Shown here piece by piece: positions 13,201 to 34,000 of a stretch of 64,000 nucleotides of DNA. The stretch is from Litoditis marina. Its lineage: Eukaryota; Nematoda; Chromadorea; Rhabditida; Rhabditidae. Both the position numbers and the translations under genes were made by a program. The first letter of the stretch is position 1, and each line of letters begins with the position of its first letter. The notes beneath the pieces are model-generated. The model searched no databases. It was not told the DNA's origin and saw only the letters and a program-made list of their open reading frames with translations. Location of the stretch: positions 5,516,987-5,580,986 of the forward strand of contig OZ038435.1 in assembly GCA_964036275.1 (NCBI GenBank), given 5' to 3'.

Positions 13201-14481
13201 ATTTCGTATTAGACCCTAATAAGCCGTGCATCTGATCATCTGAATAGTTTCAATGTTGCAGGCAGTTGCTCATGATGCGAATGATACAGGAGGGGCGGTT
13301 TGAGTTCCGTTCTGAACAATGGAATCATATCACTCAGGAGGCGAAGAACTTGGTAAGCCTTTTGCGTGGAACACAAGTTTATAAAATTTCAAGAAAAACA
13401 GGAAAATACATACCAAAACACGATGCTTGTATAAACAAGCTCAGCTTTGTTGATACGTGTTTTATCGCAAGAGCGGGACTCAGCTCTTCTGTAAGACTTT
13501 GTACTGGGCTATTGTCGACCAGGGTTTTTTTAAAGTTGGTCTCTGGTCTCGAAACTTTTCGAGTTGAAGTCGAACCATACTGATGTTTTTCGGAGAGGCA
13601 ACTATCGTTTTACAGTTACTCGTCTTTTCCAGATATCCGGCCTTCTGTGTGTGGAGGTGGATAAACGTCTGACGGCAGCCCAATGTCTGGAACACGAATG
13701 GGTCGGTGTCGCGGTTCCCACCGCTGAGGAGAAGAAGCTCATCAAGAGGGATTATAGAAAGCTTTTCAAGCATGTGGGTTTTCATTTCCAAGAATGGTCC
13801 TTTCATATTTTTGCTTGGAGTTGGGACAGTTGGGTTCTGCAGTTTTTATCCCACCGTATATGTAAACTATCTGTTTTAGGCCATTACGCTGGTTCGTTTC
13901 TTCATCCGTTTACAAAAGTACAAGTATATCAAGATGGTCGTCGACCGAGACACTATCAGAAAACGCCCCTTCCGCGACAGAGATGTAAGTTATAGTTATT
14001 TATATTATGGTGAGCGAGAAAACAGTCTAGAACTGTACAAAATTAATCAGAAAATGGAATGGAGAAAATTCTTCATTACCAAAACCAAATGTGCAACCAG
14101 CAACTTGATCTTCAAGTATAACCTGATACTGAGAAATTCAAGCACAATGACATGAGGTTCTGCATTTAGACTGAGGTTCACAAACGACATGGTAAAGAGT
14201 TCATAGAGGATTATATGCTACTAAGAATAATGATCCTTTATGGTAGATTTAAGCGTCGTAATACTTTATCCATTTGTTTCGGATGTTTCAATCAAAACCT
14301 AGTTGGAATCTATGTTGTTTAGATCCGCCACGAGGCGGAAGCTGCCGTGTTTTCTGTGTACGGTCACTGGGTGAATCGTGGCTTCCACTATTCGCGAGAC
14401 ATGCTGTTCGCGAATCAGCCCCGACCAAAATACGTGAAGGAGGAGAGAAAGAAGTCTACTTCTTCGTCAGCTGGCCGATAA
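10221..14481 (+). CDS. PHKG: Phosphorylase b kinase gamma catalytic subunit
   Basis: Eleven exons: 10221-10257, 10575-10654, 10993-11100, 11429-11507, 11778-11893, 12272-12440, 12753-12906, 13262-13352, 13633-13773, 13880-13984, 14323-14481, giving 412 aa (human PHKG2 is 406). Visible kinase motifs: glycine loop GRGIAST from residue 42, AVK with Lys64, HRDLKLEN with Asp164, DFG at 182-184, and [11 protein letters not shown] after Asp197. In the gamma subunit family an acidic residue in the activation loop replaces a phosphorylated Thr, and the KDLCGTPG here agrees with that. The lead-in [14 protein letters not shown] matches the family's FYxxYxPKxxxGRG. The C-terminal part contains VYGHWVNRG, typical of the calmodulin-binding regulatory tail. 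Family role: phosphorylates and activates glycogen phosphorylase. The first exon ([12 protein letters not shown]) is chosen by phase; it is short and is the least certain part. Confidence 0.93.
11565..11586. repeat. (AT)n microsatellite in a kinase intron
   Basis: About eleven AT dinucleotides in a row, within the intron after the 11429-11507 exon. Confidence 0.9.
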
Positions 14482-14490
14482 ACATACACC

Positions 14491-14624
14491 AGTAAAGTCC
14501 GACTCCGACTATTCGCCAAAAAGTAGTTCGTTTCTAGACTCAAACACGTCAATTTTTCTCGTTTGCGGCAGAAAATTTGCCCGTCTTTCGATTTTTCTGG
14601 CTATTCGGACAAATTTACCGAGAA
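14491..14624. mobile_element. MITE-like element, family E, just after the kinase stop codon
   Basis: The left end is CAGTAAAGTCCGACTCCGAC and the right end contains TATTCGGACAAATTTACCG, an imperfect reverse complement. It is related to 3298-3505 and 37437-37602. Confidence 0.45.
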
Positions 14625-15551
14625 TATGTCATCGGGCCATTCAACTGGTACTTTGTTTTAAATATTGTGCATTTTATGCATTTTAAGCCCTGCTGGGTGT
14701 CTTATCTAGTCATAAATTAATGTACCACCGGCTAACTGGTTTGGAACTCATTGGTTGCCCACTTGGTAACCGCACACTTGCTTCAAGAATAGGTGTAACC
14801 TGTGAAATCTGGTTTTAAAGTGGGTTGAGTGGCTTCTATAAAACTGTTTAACCGGAGGTTAGCGCTTTGACGGTGGGTCTAGATTGGTATTAAAAAACAC
14901 TCTTCCATAGAAGTAACAGTACAGAATAGTTTATTCGTGATCAACCATTATTGATGTATGTTCAGTTACTTACACATTATAGTTAGTTTTTTTTTTCTGT
15001 GCATGGGTTGTGTTTCGGTTATATCAATACTGGGCGAGCAATTTTGTTGTATGAAATGATATAGAACTTTACAATTATCTAAGTTGATTTGTTGTCTCTG
15101 TAGACTGTCACGAGATTTTGTCATTTGCATGTTACCAGAAACAGTTTTTTATACAATGCGTGTGGTGCTCGAGCTTTTTGTAGTAGTCATAAGTTATACT
15201 CTTGGTGGCGATCATAATCTTTCACCGTTGTTGAAAACCAAAAAAGAAGTGGCTTGCAGAAATTGACGTTCAAAAGCTTCTCTTCACTCTGCTAGACTTT
15301 AATATTAGGCTCGCTAGATGTTTTCAATATAGTTTTATCAAGTTGTTCATGTTTCGATAGTTTCTTTCAGTTATATGGTTAATGATTTTAGTGACACATT
15401 TCTATTGCATATTTTCTGGTCCGTTCTGTTTCGGTGCTGTAGATCTCTCTTGGTCAGCAGTTTTTAGGTATAATCTCGGCATTTATTGTACATAACCTAT
15501 GCACATATGAGCAATTAGTATATATCTATGTATTCGAAGTAAGGTATTTTG

Positions 15552-15557
15552 AATAAA
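15552..15557 (+). promoter_or_regulatory. Candidate AATAAA poly(A) signal for the kinase gene
   Basis: This is an exact AATAAA about 1.07 kb downstream of the kinase stop and 214 bp before the XPD start. It is plausible only if the kinase has a long 3' UTR. Confidence 0.3.
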
Positions 15558-15770
15558 GTTTGTATAATGATATGGTTATGATTATATTACTAATGTGGTT
15601 CATTCCAAAATGAGTATTTTCTTCCAACTGTTTATGAGTTTCTAGAGCACGACAACGCAGGTCGAAAGACAAGACTTTCATTGAAATGTTCGGTTTCAGT
15701 AGTGTTGTCTAGTTGTTCTTCTATCAGCTAGTGAAGAAGGGAAGTGAACTGGTCAGATTCTATAGTTACG

Positions 15771-24933
<9,163 letters not shown>

Positions 24934-25488
24934 CTCTACCGTAATTTGTTGTTATCAAACCTGTTTCTTGGCTAATGTCAAAAAGTAACTGACGTTCACG
25001 ACTCGTCGGTTACTTTTGTGGTTCACCCTGTTCTACCTGATAGAACCGTGTTTGAAGGGGTTTGTTTTTTTCATTATGTTTAGGTGTGACTCAGTTGTAT
25101 GTAAGAAGTACTGTAATATCTTCTTTTTGTGTTGAATCTTACTTGAATGAGAACCCTGCCTCGAGGCTTTCACTTTTCATCGGAGAGTAATATGCCTGTG
25201 ATCTCTATAGTATTTTGTACATTGTTACCGGTGCCGTCTGCGAGTTTTTCAAGTTGTTATCTACTATGTTTTTGTTGTTTATAAATATCCAAAATGCAAT
25301 CGATGTGATGGAACTACAACGATTCGAATCGTTTCCTATATTTATTTTGTTGTGCTTTACATCCTATATTTAGAACGGCAGTTTTCATAATTTGCATTTC
25401 TTTTGGTTCTAGGTTAACAGAGCTGTTTCACATCAGTTTTGTTGTTTTTTATAATATAATTTTATACGTTTGTTTGTTTCCAGGTCAG
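24934..25488. other. Intergenic region XPD to TACO1
   Basis: 555 bp of AT-rich DNA between genes on the same strand. A strong acceptor-like TTTGTTTCCAG at 25473-25483 stands 5 bp before the TACO1 ATG, suggesting either a 5' UTR intron or trans-splicing. No exon was recognised. Confidence 0.4.
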
Positions 25489-27845
25489 ATGTTGTCACTT
25501 CGAAGTTGTTGTGTGCAGGTGGCGCGTCGTTCTCTGTCCGTCACGCCCTCACTCTCCATATCCCTCTCTCCCTCCCTCGACAAGGGACACTCGAAATGGC
25601 AGAACATCAAGGCCACCAAGGGCAAGAACGACATGATCAAGTCGCAGGCCACCAATCAGATGCTCAGAAAGGTATGTTCAACATTTATTTCGTTTCACAG
25701 TGTTCCTTGACTGTCTCCAGATATATAGGGGATGAATGAAGTATAGTGGTCGACCAGGGAATGGTTGGTCGATACTGTACATCTAGCTGTAAACCGCTGG
25801 GTTTGTAATTCGATCCCGCCGCATTCCAGCCGTAATTTGGGAACTGTGCTGCGGCTAGAGATCAAACTACAACTAAATGAAATGGAAATTATAGTCTTCG
25901 CGTATAATAACACAAATATCATGATGTTCTGCAAAGTGTATTTTCTGCGTTTTACTCCGTCACATTAATTTGACATTGATCATGGGTGTTTCAGGCCAAA
26001 TCGGCAGCGACACGAGGCGGCTTCGACATGAAGCTGAACAGAGAACTGGCCAGCGTAGAGGAGGAATTCAGAAAGCAGGGTCTGTCGCTGGACACCCTCA
26101 AGAACTTCCTGCAGAAGCTCAAGGTAGATTTCCGTTGGGCTTGTTGATGTATTTATATACCAATCATGTAGTCATGATCCCTCCTTATTAGGTTCATATG
26201 TGAATAGAATAGAATGTTTATTCGCATTTTTCGTATTATGTGTTTTAACTTGAAGAATGACAAGGAAATGTAATCAGCTGGCTTCCATGTAACGAGTGTT
26301 CGGTACGGGGTGGTGGTAGGCTTGGCGCCAGCGTGTTAACCTCTCGTGTTTGTATTGCAAGTTGCAGCCGCTGTACATGTTCGTCTCTGGTACATACGGA
26401 GAATACATTTTCGTTGTAGTTTTATCGAATCTATATGACCGAAAGGCAATGGGATAAAAAACAAACGCTAGGGAAGGAAACATACACCTATAGCCTCGTT
26501 TTAGAATGAGCGAGCTCTATATCACCTTATCGCTTGTCTCCAATCTCGATTGTGATTGAGTGGCTAACAACCATCTGCAACTAACTTTACTAACTAGCTG
26601 ATCTGAATAAGCTACACAGAATAACTTTCCAGAATGATTTTTCATTCTCAGTTTATGACAATAAAGCGGGACCGGTGTTTTCATTTGAACGAAATGAGAA
26701 ATATTTCTTTTTCTCAGGATCGACCGGAAGTGGAGTACACGTTTGACGTGATCGGGCCCGGTGGCACCTTCTTCATTGTACAGGGAGAGACCGACAATAA
26801 GAAGGCCTATGAGAGCACACTGCGAAAATACTTCAACAAGGTAACAACTTTTTCTATCACAAAGTTACCATCGGCGTGGGAATTTTCCATTTTCCCCAGA
26901 TGTACTACAGTTTTGTAGTTTGCTGTACATTATAGATGCAGAATGCAGTCCAAGACTATTATATGGCGCGCCAATTGTATTAAAGTGAATATATGTTTGT
27001 TTGTTTTCCTAAATATCTGGTGATCTGTTCCAGGTAGGCGGATTCAGAATAGCTGGCGATGGTACTGGCGTGCGAAGTTGGTTCGACGAGAAGGGAATAC
27101 TCACCCTGGACACTAAGAAAGAGGGAAAGCCTGTTACACTAGAAGAGGTGTGTGTATCTTTGCAGTTGCTTCAAAAAGGAAAAAAAACACTAGTTTCCGC
27201 TAGCGCTGTACACATCTCTACCTTTTCAGATGGAAGAGACGGGTATTGAATTGGATTGCGAAGAGGTCTCACTAGTAGAGGAGGAGGGCGCCAAGTTCGA
27301 ACTAATCTGCGATCCGACAAAGGTGTTGAAAGTGGAAGGCGAACTCAGTAAGCTGGGGTTGGTTTGCAAGCACAATTTGTCAGTAAGATTATGAAACGAA
27401 TGGTTACGTATCCCTGTATAATTCTGATAATTGACGAATATAATTTTCAGATACTCGGTGGAGAGCGCAGGCGTTGAGTTCCGCGCCCTTCATCCCGTTC
27501 CGTTGGCTGGTGATGATGCTGCCAAGGTTGAGAAATTCTATGAACTTATACAGGTAAATACTCATTTATGATTCCGGAGAACTTGGCATAGTGCCAACAA
27601 ATTCTAGGGTCGTTTTTTTTAAATGAAACTTATCAAAGTATCGCTAAAGTATAAATATTTTCATGCGGTCTCTCAGTTTATTTAAAACGAAGTATACGTT
27701 GTATACCCTTTCCACCGCACACGGGAATAAAAAATACGTCTCCGTTGTAAACGTCAACATGCCATTACAGGAGGATGAGTCTACCAGACAGATCTTCGAC
27801 AACATTGAGCCGGACGGTGAAGCGGCGGCGGCCGTATCCAATTAA
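25489..27845 (+). CDS. TACO1: TACO1, mitochondrial translational activator of cytochrome c oxidase I (YebC family)
   Basis: Seven exons: 25489-25671, 25995-26123, 26718-26840, 27034-27147, 27230-27357, 27451-27553, 27771-27845, giving 284 aa; human TACO1 is 297. The N-terminus (MLSLRSCCVQVARRSLS) is basic and Ser-rich, as expected for a mitochondrial import signal. It is followed at about residue 33 by GHSKWQNIKATKGKND, the hallmark YebC N-terminal motif. Later conserved pieces include YTFDVIGPGGTFFIV and YSVESAGVEFRALHPVPL. Family role: helps mitochondrial ribosomes translate COX1. The C-terminal exon is short and ends in an alanine-rich tail. An AATAAA at 27898 suits its 3' end. Confidence 0.93.
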
Positions 27846-27897
27846 TTGTATAGACTGTAATTGTAGTGATTTAGGCTTGTTGATTTTGTTGTTATAT

Positions 27898-27903
27898 AAT
27901 AAA
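27898..27903 (+). promoter_or_regulatory. Candidate AATAAA poly(A) signal for TACO1
   Basis: This is an exact AATAAA 53 bp after the TACO1 stop codon. The convergent ZHX-like gene ends at 28065, so the two 3' UTRs probably abut or overlap here; a minus-strand ATTAAA lies at 27923-27918. Confidence 0.6.
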
Positions 27904-28064
27904 TGAAACCGATAACATTTAATAATGTAAAATCAACAACTGGCAACGTAAACAAATCAACAAATGAAACTAAAAACATGATAACAAAAATTTCCTACTA
28001 CCCATGCAGCATTTGGAATGTGTAAAAAAAACAGGACAAAAATCGGTATCTATAGAAATTGAAA

Positions 28065-31000
28065 CTATGTATGGTCACCCTCGGCATCATCAGCAGACTC
28101 GTCTGTCATCATCTCATCTGACCCGCTGTCACTATCAGAAGCGCTGAAGGACAGTAAGTGACGAATGCAGCGACGCAAACTTTTTTGATGAAAACTAACC
28201 AATTTAACCAATCAAACTCGAACCTACTTCGGATCTTTCCAGAGATGAGAACGATGGAATAAAGCACAGAGCCGCGGAAAATTCTCACGGCATTTGTAAG
28301 CATGGCCGAACCCTGCGGCAAACGGCAAACAACTAGACCAGCTTACAGCTTTCGAATTGGAGAAGAAATTCAGTAGAGGAAGCTAACTAGAATAGACAAA
28401 CCTATCCGTATTCCTTTTCCCAGTTGCTGCAGTGACGAGAGATTTCAGGCACTCAAGCTGCGCATCTTCTTCTTCTGAAAAAAATGAATCTTGTGATATA
28501 GTTTCGGTCATTCCTACTGAGACTTGGCAGCGAACCAACGGATTTTCCAGGATGTTTTTCACTTTTTTTTCCCAGGACTGCAAATCTCTCTTAGCGGTTG
28601 TTCAGTTCCATGAGAACGCGTAAATAAAAAATCCTTTAGAATACTTATGCATACTCTTAGAAATAGTCACTCGAAAATCTTGGCACAATGCCAATGGGTC
28701 TCAGTGGGAATGAAACGAACTAAAAAAATAAAACGCGGATACTGAAAATTATCGAAAACTTATTCTCACCGGAAGAAGACATCTCAGTCTCCTCTTCAGT
28801 ATCACTATAGTAATCAATCGATCTTCTTGCGCGTTTGGATTTGGATCTCAGTCTCGGCTGAAATAATAATTCATTCATTATACGAAACGACAACAAATAT
28901 GATATTGTGCTCACAAGAACGAGATCAATTTTGGTCACCAAAGAGTTCCCTCACGTCAAATTATTTTTGCTGAACTAGATATTGACAGTGGGAACCTGGG
29001 AACTATAACAATTCACCTTCATCATGCCCTCAGATCCTGCCAATTAGCACGCCACTCTAGTGGCCTCATCAGAGAATGCGCAGATCAGAGAGACGCAGAC
29101 TATCTGTCAGTATGTCCCCATGCTCTCTCGCTTTTGTAACTTGCTGATTACAAAAATTGGCGCAAATGTTTTGCATCTCGGCCGCCACTAGTTTCGCCGA
29201 AATGTGAATTACAACAATGACTCACACCAAGTTTGTTGCGAGATTCGTCGAGTCGTTTCTGGAACCAGTAGGTCACGACATAATATGATGTTCCCACCTC
29301 CTCAGCCACCTGAAATTAGTACGACAACTAATAAAAAAAGGATAGATAGGATGATCAAAAATCAGACTAAAAACACATAAAAAATAAACAAGATCTATCG
29401 CTTTGACCAGTTTTCTCTGAGGACTAGGAAAGGTGTTAAGGTCGAATAGTAAAACTGGAATTACGGCGTCAACTTTGAAACTCGATTTCGCTCGAAAATG
29501 GAGATATCGAACTTGTTTAACAACACCACTGAGGACTCTTTCGCTCAGAACTCTACACAGAACGAGCGTCTTTGCGAAGCAGTAAATTACTGTTCAGACA
29601 GCTTGGCTGTCATACATATTGATTTTTTCATCTCGTCACCTGACTTTCCGGCGCCCGCATTGTCTCTAGATTTTTGCAATACAGTTTCGTGCAAACGCAA
29701 ATTTGTAATTGACAGCATATGGTCTGAGTAGCTCGTACTTTCGAACTGAATGCGTACCTTTGTTCGTTCTTCCAGTAACGGTCTGTTATTCCTTTTGAAT
29801 ACTGCTTCCAGCCTGGCAATACCAGCCGCACCTATACGCTCCAGCGCGGACGTATACTCTTCGGACTGAGCAAACTGAAAGAGAGAATTATTCTTTACGG
29901 GCTGCTGATGTTGTTAACCAGACTATTTCACCGAAGAGGTCATCAATGATCAGTTCTCAAGGATCCACCAGCATTCAGCCCTTCCGCGCGCGTAGCGCGC
30001 CATGCCGTATAGACTTTTTGACGCGTTTAGGAATTTCTGGATCTAAATGTCCTCAGCTCGCGATTCGTGTATGAATTTTGTGAAAATGTGCATGCACGCG
30101 TGCACACGACGCCCAAACGTCGTGCACTTTCCGCCAAGAAGTAAAATTTTCGTGTTTGGAGAAGTGTAGCGGCTGGCACGTTGATTTTTACAAATTGCTG
30201 TAATAATAAATAAGTTTGCCTGAACAGTTTCCAATCGATTGGACTATAAATGTTTTTCCCAAATTTTGTGCGGCGCGCGCTGCGCGTGTTTTAAAAAGGT
30301 AAACTTTTTGCAAGAAAAACTTGTTTTTTGATTTTCTCAAAAACGGCGAACGAGCTTGGGCTAAAGCGTACACTGGGTCGTAGAACTTTTGACGGCGGTC
30401 ATTCTGGAGCGAAAATTTTGGGCCCAGCCGCAACTTTGCGCGCGGCGCGCGCGCGACAAGCGCGATTTTCAGATCTCAGAGATGAAGAGACGTGAGAAGA
30501 CAAGCTCTACGGCGACAGAACCGTATTAGGCCACTGAATTAGAATCTTCAAGAAAAATTCAAGATTATTGATTTTATCGATTTTTAGGGCCCGAAACGTG
30601 TTTTTGGCTAAATTGAGCCCCGTTGCACGCTTCTACCAAGCGGCGGAATGAACTTGAGGAGCCGAAATTGGTTTTAAATTGTGCGAAAACTTGGGCGCAT
30701 CTAAATAGTTGCAAATTTTGCAATTTCTGCATGCGCTCGGCGCGTAATGACGCGTAGATCAAAAAATTTTCAAAAACAGCAAAAGTCAGACTTGTCCGAT
30801 TAGGCTGAAATTTGGAACATGTATAGATTCAACCAGTCCGCATCTTTGCTGAAAATTTCAGAGCTTTCGTAAAGTTGCGCGCGCACGCTGTAACGTTGAA
30901 ATTTCAAAGTAGGTCAAATTTTTTTTGACCTACATCATTTTGTTTGTCTTGTTTTGAAATGTTGCGCTGTGCAAAAAAGAGAAAAAAAGTTGACCAAAAA

Positions 31001-34000
31001 TTTTTCACACTGGCTTGGTGAAAGTCGTGTTTTGATAGTGGTTACGCGCCGGCGCGCACCGCTCGCTTCTGAGTTTTTTCTTTGTTTTATAATTGAATCG
31101 AATAGAGATTTTCCCAAGGAATTCGGTAATGTACGACTCATTCCATGAAAATGATTTTAAACCATGTTTCTACTGGTTTTCCCAAAAAGTTGCAAATTTT
31201 CCAATTCTGGCGGTTTTGATCTACCTGTGAGGTGATAAGTTGATCTTTGATCACAGTTTTCTGACAGAATGTAGAGAATTTTACTAAGATCAGTTTGACA
31301 CCTCACACTCATCAGTCGGTTCACACAAAACTTTTCAAGAGCCGTCAGAAAGTCGATTTTAAACATTGACTTTTGGAACCAGCCATCTGGCAGCTTAGTG
31401 ACCTATATGTGCAGGTAGAACTCAAAGAGTAGATCATTTTTATAAAAAAAACTTTCTCATATCTTCAACAATGAGCTAACAAGAGGTCAACGCGCGCCGC
31501 GACCCCCGGGGCCCGACCATATAGCGGCGAGCTGACCCTTCGGTGCCGGAAACAGGATAGCACAGCGATTGCGTGTTTGACTGCAGTCTGAGGACGCGGG
31601 TTCGATCCCGCCTGAAGACAGTAGTCAAGAGCCGGTTTTGCAAAAGTTTATCATTTTTTGCATTATTATTTTATGATTATATGTACAAAAGTAAACTTCT
31701 TAGTAAAGTTTACAAGTTTCTAATGTTATCTACAACTTTTTTTTTGAAGAAAATTCAAAGTACGGCCAAATTCGTAGGTTTGGCTCAGGTTTGGAGGGAA
31801 TTTCAGGCGAATGATCTGGAAATGGAGTGATTATAGGGTAGCTCGATGCGCTGAACACTTCTAGACTAATTTTAGGACACGTGCTGTTACGTGAAACACG
31901 TGAGATGCTTTTTTGTGGGCAAAACTGAAAATTTTTTGAAGCTCGAATTAGAAGTTTCATTGGTGGTGGACGGCCGTGTAGGGTTATGGGTAGGGATATG
32001 TGGATGAAAATTGTTTCTCCCTCTAGAGAATTCCACGGGCTTTCTAATAATGCTCTGTGTGAAAAATTTCGTTCACTCAATTTTAGAAACTAAGTTGTAA
32101 ACCCAAGTTGGCGGGGTCAATTTTCCTCAAGACGAAATTTTGAGCCGGGGTGAACTAGTAAACTAGTTCAAAATGATGGTAGGGGGTTGAAAGTTGGTAA
32201 CCTAGTATCTGAAGTATCTATCAACATATTCTGAAAGTTTTGTGATGATATCTTCAAAACTGACAAAAAACTGTGGATTTTAAGCAACGGTTTTCGTACT
32301 TTTTGGGGTTGCTAAACTTGAAAAACTATCCAAACACAGTGTTTTGCTGCGGAAACTATTAGTATAGGGTTTTCAACTATGGCGATTCCGAATATTAATA
32401 CAAAAATGTCTTTGGGTGGTTGTAATTACACCTACACGTGGCAGGCTGGCTCAAAGGGTGGCACTAAACTGAGAGGTGCCAGTTATCGGACCAGCTCAAA
32501 ATCGATTTCAGAACTCGACATATGGTTTTTCGGAATCAGCGTCAAATTCTGAATAGCTCATAAGTTTTGATGAACAGTTTCCACGTGTTTCACGTTTTTC
32601 TCAATTTCAGCCGAGAATCTCAAAATGTGGATTTTCGTCATGTTGAGACATCTCGTTGGGAGGTTCAAAGTAGAGATAAAAGTTTGAAACTTGGAATGCG
32701 TGTAGATATGGCCGAGAATAGTTCACACTCTAAAAATATACTTCATATCACGAGAACTGATCGAGATATACAAGTCGAAAATAACGATTTTTTCACTTTC
32801 TGATGGTATGGGATGAAAATGGGAAAAAAATATTTTTTTTTCCTAAAACATCATAAATTAGTGTAATCGACCACGTAGAATCCGAATATCAATCTTAGAA
32901 TGCCAAAAAAGTCAGTTCACATGTGTCAAATGGGAAATATAAGCGCTCTCTCCTCTATAAAGCTGGTAAGGGGTTTTCGCCGGTTTTTTTCGGAACAAGT
33001 GTCTTTACATGAACCTTTTCTTTTCTCTGATATTTCTCTTTTCTCTGAATTTCTCTGATATTTTCTACAAATGTTGTATAAGGCTCTGGCTACCAGACGT
33101 TGTTTGAATTTGATCAATAACTTTATTGCGCGGCGCGCAGCGACGCGATTCCTCGGGCGCAAGCCAGCCATAATCCTGGAAAAGCGCATTTCATTTGTGA
33201 TACTGGCTCGTTTGAATTATTTTTACTGGGCGAAAAGGCTTAGGCCAACCATGTTTTCTAGAAGAGCTGGTTTCACAACACTCATTCACTCACTCAAAGT
33301 GTTCCAAACATCAATTGAAAAAATCAGCCGATTCGGAGTCAAAAAAGTTTTTCCACCATGTGGGGGACCCTTATGTGAAAAACGGATTTTGGTCAAAATT
33401 GAAAAGTTGTAGTTTCTCGCTGAAACTCTCAGCATTACTCACTCAAAGTGTTCTAAACAACAATTGGAAAAATCAGCCGATTCGGAGTCAAAAAAGTTTT
33501 TGCACCATGTGGGGGACCCTTATGTGAAAAACAGATTTTGGTCAAAATTGAAAAGTTGTAGTTTCTCGCTGAAACGCTCAGCATTACTCACTCAAAGTGT
33601 TCTAAACAACAATTGGAAAAATCTGGGGGTCAAAAAAAAAAGGTCAAAATTTAAAAGTTGTAGTTTCACGCTCAAACTTTCAGCATTACTCACTCAAAGT
33701 GTTCTAAACAACATTTGGAAAAATCAGCCGATTCGGAGTCAAAAAAGTTTTTGCACCATGTGGGGGACCCTTATGTGAAAAACAGATTTTGGTCAAAATT
33801 GAAAAGTTGTAGTTTCTCGCTGAAACTCTCAGCATTACTCACTCGAAGTGTTCTAAACAACATTTGGAAAAATCAGCCGATTCGGAGTCAAAAAAGTTTT
33901 ACACCATGTGGGGGACCCTTATGTGAAAAACAGATTTTGGTCAAAATTGAAAAGTTGTAGTTTCTCGCTGAAACTCTCAGCATTACTCACTCGAAGTGTT

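Larger units (their letters stand above)
14482..15770. other. Intergenic region kinase to XPD, with a MITE-like element
   Basis: This contains a family E inverted-repeat element at 14491-14624, immediately after the kinase stop codon, and then AT-rich DNA. An AATAAA at 15552-15557 is a candidate poly(A) signal, although it lies over 1 kb downstream of the stop. No coding exons were recognised. Confidence 0.45.
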
